From contig WBMV01006671.1 in NCBI GenBank assembly GCA_013396655.1, forward strand, positions 779,003 to 843,002: a stretch of 64,000 bases of DNA, in the 5' to 3' direction. Positions 54,455-64,000 of this stretch are shown one piece after another. The DNA comes from Campylorhamphus procurvoides (taxonomy: Eukaryota; Chordata; Aves; Passeriformes; Dendrocolaptidae). Below the pieces are notes generated by a model. The model saw only the letters and a program-made list of their open reading frames with translations, ran no database searches and had not been told where the DNA came from. Position numbers and translations under genes: made by a program. Numbering within the stretch: position 1 is the first letter of the stretch; each line of letters starts with the position of its first letter.

Positions 54455-54850
54455 GTAGTAGAATGAGTAGCAGCCTGTATAGCTTTATACAGAATAAAGC
54501 CTGCCAGACAAATTTAATTGCTTTATTTGTTCTTTGATAGAGTTACAGAGAGAGTGGATTAAAGGAACACAGTGGAGGTCATATTTTCTGGATTTTAGGA
54601 CAGCATCTGTGTCTCACGAAATCCTAATTGAAAAATTAATTCAGAAAGACTGGGGAAGGGGCAAGCATGGCATTGGAATTGAGAACTGGCTGCAGGACTG
54701 TAAACAAATGATAATGATAAACGGCACTGTATCGAGCTGAGGGGAGGTCATATTGAATAAATTCATTAATGATCTGGAACAAGGATTAAAGAGCATGCCA
54801 ACAAAATCTGATGATTGCATTAAAGCTGGATTGGGTCTGACGGGTGCAAG
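54455..54850 (+). mobile_element. CR1/L3-like LINE fragment, reverse-transcriptase domain, degenerate
   Basis: Plus-strand translation from about 54,530 contains LDFRTASVSHEILIEKLI, then GIGIENWLQDC and INGTVSS, and after a stop a second block NKFINDLEQGLKSMPTKSDD. These correspond to successive CR1-type reverse-transcriptase blocks: the LDFxKAFDxVSHxxL motif, the ENWL region, the FINDLE segment, and the FADDTKLG active-site region. The last is badly eroded. The segment normally found between NGTVSS and FINDLE (the VPQGS-type motif) is missing, so there is an internal deletion. It is antisense to XYLT1 and inactive. Confidence 0.82.
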
Positions 54851-55336
54851 CCTGCCGTAAGGTGAAGAGGACACACCCAGCATCAGGATACTGCCCCCAG
54901 ACCCTTGGCAGGCAGACCAGACATGCTCCAGCCCCAGTTGCCTGTCATCCATGCCCCACACAGTGCACAGCATCCCCTCCCTGCCACTGCCCACCCTGAA
55001 AATAAACACAACTTTGCATTTCCTGAGAGCCAAACGAGACGTGTGGCAGCAACACAGCCCTGGGCAGGTGTCAGGAGTGCAGGACCCACTGACAGGAGCA
55101 AGGCTGAGATCGCCCATTCAAACACAGCAAGGATAAAAAAAAATATTAAAAAAATCCCACGGCCACAAATAACACAATGCCCTAAATCCCAGCAAGATGT
55201 GTTTTCCTCATTTCCCTGATACAGCTTCAAAAATTGTGGCTTTATGGATTAAAGTCCTTGATAAATTAATTCTGGATCAGACACTTCCTCTGCATAAACT
55301 TACAACATTCCAGTCTTTACGAGACGGGAGGAGAAA

Positions 55337-55482
55337 GGAAAACAAAAGCAAAAAACCCAAACAAACTAATCAAACAAAAACAACCAACACCATAATAAAA
55401 ATAAACCCCAAACCAAATCAAACAAACAAAAAAAATGCGAAAAATCCCAAAAACACAACCAAGCAAAAAACCCCAACCAAAT
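55337..55482. repeat. A/C-rich low-complexity tract
   Basis: About 145 nt made of interspersed CAAA, CCAAA and ACAAAC motifs, nearly free of G and T on the plus strand. It resembles the tract at 27.7 kb and, in reverse complement, the tract at 59.85 kb. It lies about 490 nt downstream of the CR1 reverse-transcriptase fragment. Confidence 0.88.
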
Positions 55483-58400
55483 AACTGTTTGAAAAATTTT
55501 GAATTAATTTTTTGAACACAGAATTTGGTAACACTGATCTTTGAAGGATGAAATAGATAACCTGTTTTTAAAGCACAGCTGCTGATTTTCAGCTTTGGAA
55601 GTACTGAGGGTGTAGCACTAGACACTGGGTTTAATCATTAAGCTACAATAAAAGATAAAGAATATGCAGGTAGAACAGCAGTTTTGGCTCCCTTCTGCAG
55701 TTTTCATGCCAGAACTAAAACATATTTTTCCCAAATAACAGGAGCTATCCATCATTTTTATTATCAGCCTGGATGCAGATCCAAGTTTCATCACTTGGTA
55801 AGTTGGAAAAACTCTCATTAGCATCTGTGTGTGCAGGGAGCCCATAAGAACACCTCATTAACTCATTAAAGAGGATTCTCACAGAGATTAGCTTCGTCAA
55901 TCCTTCATTTAGCTACCAATCCATTCATGTGATGCCATTAAGCCCCTCATAAACACCAAGTACTTAGGAACACACTGTAGGAGCTTGCCTTTGTATTGCT
56001 ATACTGGTGTACTGCTACTGTATTTATGCTGCATCAGTAGGAAAATTACTGCAGCCCAAAATGATAGTTGATTTCCAACGTGACCAGTGGATGTCAACAT
56101 GGTTGTACTAAAATGGGGCACGTGGTTTATTAAGTCCCAATCCCAATGATTTTAAAGCAGTCTTAAACAAACCTTGCTTTACAGCACACATTTAAATGAT
56201 ATGGCAAGAAACAGGTATAGGCCAAAGAAAGGGTTACAGTAATATCCAGTGCAAAGCAAAGGCAGTGCTGCTCACTCCCTGAACGCGGAAGCAGTAAGTG
56301 AGGAACCTCTCACACCATCCTTAAGTGTTCCTTCTTCTCCTCCCCCCCAACCCTTCTTCTGTGCATCACTGCTGTCAGACCATGCACAATTTTCACTAAG
56401 CCACCTCTCCATAAACAGAACATCTGCCTCTGCCAGGAGAGGCTCCCTCTCTCTTCTGCAACAGGTTCCCAGCACTGCTTTGACTCACTACAGTCGAGAT
56501 GATGACAGAAAGGCTGCCACTGCAGCACATCAGACAGGCATTCTGTGTTGGTAAACAGCAATTGTCATCCAGATGGCCCTACAGCAGCTCTATTTTGCAC
56601 TGTCCAATGCCACAGTGACAACTGCTCATGTAAGTACATGCTAAAGCACCTCTATTCCCATCACTGCAGTCGCTACTGCTTCCCCATGTGTAGGTGCCAG
56701 AGGATTTCAGCCCATCTAGGTTCCTAACTTTAGTACAGATCCATGATTTTATATTCAAGCAGAATAATTCAAAGAACTTCAATTCATCTGCTTAAATTGA
56801 ATAGATTTGTAAGACCCTAATTAGCTTGTATACCCCATTTATGCACAGCAACAGCCAAAAGCAACCTCACACTCTTGTTAAAAACTCCTCACAACTCAGT
56901 GCAATTCACTGAGTACCGTCCCACTAAGCCTGCAAACAGTTCAGCTCAGACCTAGCAACTGCTCTGTTACATCTGATCCACTTTGGAAAACATAAAACAA
57001 TCTCTGTTACTGGAGGATAAACATGGCAGGTTGCTGGATGTGCTGGGGAGGAGAACCTGCTGTCCTCGGCTGAGCTGCCTGCCTGGTTCCAGGCAGTTGC
57101 CTGGAACTGAAGCTGTGCAGTAAGTTGCTTTTCACATTTCAGGAAGTCAGACAAATTTGTAATTAATGGCACTTGGGTTTGGAGGGGGGAAATCCTTCAT
57201 TGTGAAGTTTCGAGCCACTGCACGTAGATGAAGAGAAGTAAATACTAAGACAGAGTTGCCCACAGTAAAGGATTTTGTGAAAGGGAACTCCATAGCTTGA
57301 TAGTAACACAAGCACCCTAGGAATCTGGAGAATGAGACAGGAGAAACTCTGGGGAGACTGAAGTTAAAAACTGCACACTGCATGGTTCATTTTCCTGTAA
57401 TTCCTTTTATTCATTGCTATAATCAACTTGACATGCAAAGCTGTTCCAAATTTACTGACAGCTTTTCAGCTGACATCTAGTTCTCAAGGTATTTTTTTTA
57501 AAACTTAAATAGCTAATTATTCATCGCCCTAAACCAGGATATATAACAATGTCAGGAAATCATCTGTTCAAGTTATATCAAAAAGCCTTTGGGGATTAGT
57601 TCATCTCTTTTGTATGCTGCAGAAAATGCTCACTTGTAAACAATTAAATCATCATTTGAAATCTGTCTACACTTTTAACATCCCTGAATGCAGCCTGAAA
57701 AACCATATAAACAAGCACCCTATTGTTGCATCTAGAACCCAGTGCTGAAAGGTTTTCCTCCATAGTATCTTGTTTGATGGAGGCTGAATTTAGAGGCTAA
57801 GACAGGCTTTCCATAAAACCCATAACAGTACATGTATATAAATATAACAGCTGCTTAAGAAGACCAGAGCTACAATACTCTCAGGTTACGCTGAGAGCAG
57901 AAGACATGCTATGAGGATATCAACATATTTTGACACAGAGGCATATAAACTCCATGTAAGAGAGTCATGGTTGATAGAAAAATAGGCACTTAATTCAGTC
58001 ATTAGGGCTCAGTCTTGGGCCAGAACCTACACTAATCAAAGCCCACAGTACCGTGCCTGTAGATGCAAAGCTCCTGCTTTTTACAAAGACACAGGGACAT
58101 CACGGGAGGAAGAAGCATTTAAAGCTGGCTTTAGATTCCTATTTGAAATTCAGTCTATTTCTCTTTTGTCTCCTACTGATTTGCTTGCATTTTTAAGAGC
58201 TGTAGCTTTGTGGAATAACAGAAACACAATGTAAGCAGAATATCCCATAGGAAGGAAATCCTTTCTGAGCACTCCAGTAGTATGTTGCCAATCTTGGACA
58301 GTGCTCGTTTGCACATCTAATTAAGACTGTGCAGTGTGCAGGCTAAGAGCTTCCATTATCACCTCTGAAAAGGAGCAGGAGTACTTCACTATCAATAGCA

Positions 58401-59847
58401 TTTCTCATTTTCATGAATTTCCTTGTGCAAATATATACCTTTACAAATACACTGGTCGCTCGAGGTTTTTGTTATAGTTACCCCTATGCTCAAGAATTTA
58501 ACTATTCTACTTCTCTCGATAAAATACCTGTACATTATTGAGTTGAAAGACCAACTTGCTGTTACTGCTTCATCATTAATTCTATGATTTCATGGCTTTA
58601 GTAGCTTGATAAACATCTTGGCTAATTCATTTTAATCACTGCAGCCACAGCCTTTTTACAATGTAATTGCTGACCCAGTCAAGATAACAAAACAAAACAA
58701 ATCTTCGTCCTTATGGAACGAAAGGCAAGTAGGTTCTTGTGGAACTTCAACTTCCTTTCAGTTTGTGGAGGAAAACACTCAGCATTCATAACAGCATGCA
58801 GATGGAGGGGATGCAGACAGCACATCATTGTTTGGGAGAGGAACTCCTTCATTGCCAAGACATCCGTTGAGATGATATCACTGAACATTAAGGCACAGAA
58901 CTCACTTCCCTGGCACTCAGTGTGCCTTTGGCCACAAAAGCAGGCCCTGTGCACTTTCTGCCAGCTGTCAGTGCCAAAATCTGGGGCAGTGGATTAGTAT
59001 GGTGGAAATGAAAGATACGACAATACAGGAAGAATGACTTACAGAAGTTTCAGGAGTGTTTCCCAACATTTCGAGTCCTCATCTTAGCCACACAGAAAAA
59101 CTCAGACTAGAGCTAAAGGCAGAATGGATGAAGCCAGTTCATCCCAAACTCCCAGAGGACAGAATTTCATAGACTGATACTCCACAAAGTCCAGACAGAG
59201 CATTATTGTTAATGGGAGAAGAGGCTGGTGCAGACCATGCTCTTCTTTCTGACACATAACACATGAGAGGAAACAACTGACTGTGATACCTCACACTGCC
59301 AACCCTCTGGACAAAACACACAGGAAAAAGTAAACGTTCGTATTTTATATCTTAGAAGCAGGAAATCATCACATCAGACTATCACAGAGGATTTCTACTG
59401 ACAGCTATCAGTATTTAAGTACCTTTCACAGAAGAAACAAGTGCAAATTTCCCAGTGCACTTCATAAGAGTGTGTTTAGCATTTCTCCCTTTTCTGGGCT
59501 TTCCTTGTCCTGGAGGTTACTCCTACAGTTTGATTTTTGGCTTTGAAAGGAGCTACCAGAAATTACAGGTTAAAAGGACTAGGTGAGTTATGACTATGAT
59601 GAGTCCTGTTTCAAGGGCTGCTCTCTACCTACAAGATAAGCAATTTATTCTCAACATTCATGCAAAATTTTCAGTGTCCATATACTTACATAACTGTTGT
59701 GGGGTGCTCATAGAGACATATGTGGGCATTTTTAATGCCCTAGGAATCATGACTTGCCTTTAAAAAACAACTGAAACTAACTGGGAGGAGCCTGAACACA
59801 TTTTCCTGATGTTTTCCTGGCCACCTGGATCAAGGGAGAGTTACCAG

Positions 59848-59934
59848 TTTTGGAGGGGTTTGGGTTCATTGGTTGTTTGGGTTTGTTGATTTTGTTTGGT
59901 TTTTTGTTGGGCTTTGTTTATTTGTTTGATTTTT
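59848..59934. repeat. G/T-rich low-complexity tract
   Basis: Composed of TTTG and GGTTTG motifs ('tgtttgggtttgttgattttg' and similar). It is the complement-strand counterpart of the A/C-rich tracts at 27.7 and 55.4 kb. Confidence 0.85.
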
Positions 59935-62900
59935 AACTAAAACTGGAGAGTACATACTTCAGTTTCTAACATGGTATATTAAAGTAAATCATTACAGAGA
60001 CTGTAACCTAATGGAAAGTTGCAGAAAGTTTCCTACTTGCTGGAACAAACCCATCACTTCTGAGAAGAGCGTAGGCTGATTATCCCAGGCTTAGGAATAA
60101 AAAAAATACACAATTGCTACACATACAACATCTCTTTTCTTGAAGATACCATCACAGATCTAAAGCATAAATAAACAGTGTTGCTCTGTCAGAGGCAGAT
60201 AATTTACTGAACACTACATTGCTAATGGCAATATTATACAAGATGCAAGTGTTTCAGAGTAAAAAAAAAGAAATCAAAGGAAGGTGTTTCTCATCCTAAC
60301 TATTCTGCAACTGACAGGTGACTGCTGGGCTGCAGATAGGAAATCCAATTTTATCTAAGAGGAAACATACCCTCACCCATTCTGTTGGTAGCTTCCGTGA
60401 GCAGCAGTTCCTTCAAGTAAGGGCAATGTATATCAAACATCTCTCAAACTAGAAATTGCAAGATTCCCATATTTGAAAAATAATGCAGTTTCTCAACATT
60501 TTAGAGTAAATATATTTTTACAGAGATAATAAGGAACTTTCTGCTACTGAATGACTTAAAAAATTGTCAATGTAATCAACAGCACTCAGTTCTTTCTAAG
60601 GCAATAGCTTTATTTGTTTTGAAAAGACTACTAATACGTTTAAAACAAGAACCTTTTAATGCATTCTTACTATTTTGACTGAAAATAAGTTGAAAATTTT
60701 AGGAGAAAAAGCATAAATCTACTTTAATATGAGCTAACAGTGCTCATGCCATATCATGTATTATATCTGAAGGCAAGGCTTTTTCAGTAAGCAATAAGTA
60801 CCACTGTAACAAGCTAAGCAAAACTTTAATTAATGCACTTCAGAGATGCTTTAATGGACTGAAGGTTAAGAAACTTCATGACCTTCCTTAACATGTGGTA
60901 AAATGGATCTTTAAATAGTAATGGATGGGCCTTATGTTCAAGTTCTGCTAAAAAAGACAACTCATTTCCGAAAAAGGAAGCAAGGAAATGAGCCTCAGAG
61001 TTTTTGATTGCTAGCTCAGGGAAAGTAATACATAAAACCCTAAAAAGAAGGAGTTACAATGTTGAAGTAAGATGACTCAGAGAACTGTAATTAAGGGCTC
61101 AAACCTGCACACAGACATCAGGAGGACAGAAGCAGAGGCCAGAGTTGTCTGGCTCTTACCAATCCTGGCCAAAATTTTCTGGAACTAATGAAAGCTCCAG
61201 ATGAGGAGATCACTGATGAAGAGATAAAAATACCACAACATAGGGTGTGAAATGCAATTGATAAGTACTTCACTGAAATGCTCACAGCAAGAGCAGAGGG
61301 GAAAGGCACTGCAGGAGAATGGAAACATTACTCTTCCTGAACACCAGAACACACACAGCCAAATGCTGATGTGCTGCAGCACTACCCCAACATGCCCAAA
61401 ATGCTTCTTCACCATTAAGAGGTTCCAATCCTTCATCTATACCCAGAGATATGGAAAATCTCCATTCCAAATCCACTTCAGAGCATTAATCTGTAGTAAC
61501 TGAACATTCGAGATGTCCACACCTTTTCCACATGGAGACACACTGCAATGTTTTTCTAACCAATTTCCTTCCTACTCCTCATCACAAAGCTTTGAAAACC
61601 TCTCTCTGAATTCACCAGAGCCTATCCTTTGTGCCTTCAATAACTTTGTTAAGGTTGTAAGAAAGACTTAAGCCTGATTTCTGATGAATTTTCTAATGTA
61701 ATTTTAAGAGAGCTCTACATGCAATAACATGAGTTGATTACCTACTCAGGAGCCAAAAAAGGGTATTTTGTAAAATGATTAACACTGTATAAATACCTTT
61801 AACTACTCAGCAACTTTGCTTTTTCCATTAACTTCTCCAAAATCCACTTTCTTACTGCATGGGATGTAAGAGCAATTAGAATGCTCTTTACTTTCAAATA
61901 TACATCCTGGGATGAAAGCAGTGCCATATAAATCAGACTTTTACTGAACAGGGAGATTATTATATCACTTTATAGCAATCTACTACAAACTAATTCCTTC
62001 CAATTTAATGCCAAGTATGTCAGCTGATGGTGTCTAAGGGGAAAAAAAAAAGCATCAGGCAATGAATAAACTCTAGTGGCAATTCTGCTCACTGCTCAAC
62101 AGGTCTTGAAGGCAAACGCTTTCCTCCTGCACAATCAGTCCTTGTTAATGGCAAGGCAGAGATCCCTCAGAATGCAAACGCTCGCTGTGCCGGCATCCCA
62201 TAACATTTGGCACCAGAGCTCAAACTTGGTTATTTCCCTGAGGAGCAACAATTCTCTTTGTGCAGCAGCAGGGCCGTGTGTCTTTCCGAAGCCGCCTGGC
62301 AGCCAAGTTTTACACTCTGGTGAAAGAAGCTCATTGAGTGTGGCTGCCCAGGGGCAGAGTGTGCCCCAGCAGCATCCCAGGGAGGCAGGGGCAGAGAGAG
62401 AGGGCTCCTTGTCCAGCTGCTCTCACCTGAGACACACCATAGGGACACCTTAACACTCGGGATTATTAAAGAGGGTGTTGGCCAAGTTAAACGAATAATG
62501 ATTATGGGGGTTTAAAAGCAGCTATGAACGTTATGGGGCCTTGCTTTTCTTTTTCTTGGACAAAAAATACTTGACTGAACCCCACTCAGTAATGCCTGTG
62601 GGGCAAAGAAAGCTGGGATGGACTCTTGGAATCAGCAGTTAGACAGAGATCCACCTTCAGGTGCTCAAAATGCAGCTGAGACAGAGCTACACCTAAGATA
62701 CCACCTGAATATCTGTCACACTGTCTCACTGTCTTTACACACCACTTTGCCAACAGTTCCTGCCAAATACTAGCCAAAATTTTTCTCTGTGCTTCATGAA
62801 ACAATGGAAATATTTGCTTTTCAATTTTTAAGAGGCCACCAACAGTTTTAGTGTAACCATAAAATGTTGAATAGTATTTTCCAAATAGTTTCTAATGGAC

Positions 62901-64000
62901 ACACAGACACGAGCAGCCAAGCCCATTCAAATTCACAATATGAAACAGGCTCATATACAACATATACCAGTCCTAAAATTTTGCACTACGTGTATTTAAA
63001 TATTTCTGAGCTGACATCAGACACTGCTAAAATTTTATTCACATAATGGATTGACAGTAGCAAACATATCTGACAAACCTATTTTGTGTCTTTGGCCTTT
63101 TTTATTCTGCTAATTATTTACACAGCTGACCTTCTCAATTGCAAGCAAATAGGATAGTTATATCTCAATGTATCTGGTCTAAATACTAAGGTAAGTTCAA
63201 AGTTTATAAACTGAAACATTTAAGTGCAAGTTTCAATATCCGTGTTGGCAGAAATGAAGTTCAGTGGCAGTACTATTTAATTTCTAGGTAAAGCAACCAT
63301 AAAACTCTGTTCATGCTGTAAACTGAACAAAGCTCCATCATGTCAGGAACACCATGCTCACCAGGGGACACACCACTTCCGAGGCTGGTGAGAAAAGAAG
63401 ATTTTTCTAGGTAAAAAAGAAAAAGGCTCAAGTAGGTAATACAATTTTTTGCTGCTTCCCTCCCTACAGAACAGGAACCTGCCTCATTCTCATTGTTGGT
63501 TTCTCTTGCAAACACGAATCCTGACATTTCATTTTATATTCTTTCATGCAGCCACAAAGCAAAAAATGTACTTCCAGCATTTAATTACCTATGAGCCCAG
63601 AAACAGGACTATCTTGCAAAAAACCCAAACAAAATAACCAACTCCACAGCAGTTCAAAACTCTGGGCAACTTCTACAACAAGAACAGGTTGCAGAGAGCA
63701 ACAGAATGTAACTCAAAATATACTCAGCTGCTTCTGAGCAGTGCAGGGAGATGGGCAGCAGTGGAAGCAATCTGCACTAATGCAGGGACACACAGTGCAG
63801 TGGGGTCAAGGACAGCCCCTCTGCACTGCTCCACTCCCCAAGGGACCAAAGGCAAGCCCAGTCTAGTCAGCAGACCAAGAGACACCCCATCCCAATTGGT
63901 CTAGTGCTTAAAAATTTAATCAGGTGCAAAAGAGAACAGTGATGTTAGGCAAGCAACCTCATCTACAAGGCTTTTTTTACTGTCAGGTGTGACTATCAGA

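Larger units (their letters stand above)
45106..64000 (-). other. XYLT1: XYLT1 intron 1, 3' part
   Basis: Ends (sense direction) at the acceptor just before exon 2. No GC-rich first exon, CpG island or signal-anchor coding sequence is visible, so exon 1 must lie beyond 64000. Contents: 45425-45510 possible CR1 remnant; 45511-49180 nothing recognised; 49183-49247 possible CR1 remnant; 49652-49699 G-run cluster; 49700-51229 nothing recognised, locally GC-richer around 50.4-50.9 kb; 51230-51420 CR1 endonuclease fragment; 52069-52476 unidentified coding-like frame; 52477-54454 nothing recognised; 54455-54850 CR1 reverse-transcriptase fragment; 55337-55482 A/C-rich tract; 55483-59847 nothing recognised; 59848-59934 G/T-rich tract; 59935-64000 nothing recognised. 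Confidence 0.82.

Noticed and set aside
54641..55117. 158-codon minus-strand frame
   Set aside because: Lies antisense to the CR1 reverse-transcriptase fragment and its GC-rich flank, so it is a shadow frame.
58570..58592. 'attctatgatttcatgg', similar to the CR1 terminal ATTCTATGA repeats
   Set aside because: A single copy without the upstream CR1 3' body, so chance is likely.

Overview
This window reads as vertebrate nuclear DNA, most likely from a bird. Three things support that. Two exons match the vertebrate proteoglycan enzyme gene XYLT1. The interspersed repeats I can recognise are CR1-type non-LTR retrotransposon fragments, the dominant LINE family of birds and other sauropsids. The rest is AT-rich, repeat-poor intronic sequence. 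I saw no bacterial operons, CRISPR arrays, rRNA or tRNA genes. Assignment below 'bird or other sauropsid' is not possible from the sequence alone.

The whole window appears to lie inside XYLT1 (protein xylosyltransferase 1), transcribed from the minus strand. From high to low coordinates it holds: the 3' part of intron 1 (64000 to 45106); a 39-nt microexon, exon 2 (45105 to 45067); all of intron 2, 38,255 nt (45066 to 6812); the 529-nt exon 3 (6811 to 6283); and the first about 6.3 kb of intron 3 (6282 to 1). Exons 2 and 3 are joined in phase 0 and give 189 codons plus one base. They encode the luminal stem of the enzyme and the start of the folded region, with four cysteines spaced as in the human protein. 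Exon 1 (signal anchor) and the exons coding the catalytic domain lie outside the window.

Intronic content: a CR1 3'-region fragment near 9.1 kb, a CR1 endonuclease fragment near 51.3 kb and a CR1 reverse-transcriptase fragment near 54.6 kb, plus two weaker CR1-like remnants. There are A/C-rich or G/T-rich low-complexity tracts near 27.7, 55.4 and 59.9 kb. Two G-run clusters (42.1 and 49.7 kb) have G-quadruplex potential. A compact block of tandem and inverted repeats sits at 36.5 kb. An unidentified minus-strand stretch at 52.07 to 52.48 kb has strong codon-like periodicity and one internal stop, and looks like a fossil or cryptic coding sequence. Several AT-rich stretches resemble conserved non-coding elements, but this cannot be tested without an alignment. 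Nearly all other open frames in the window look like chance frames.
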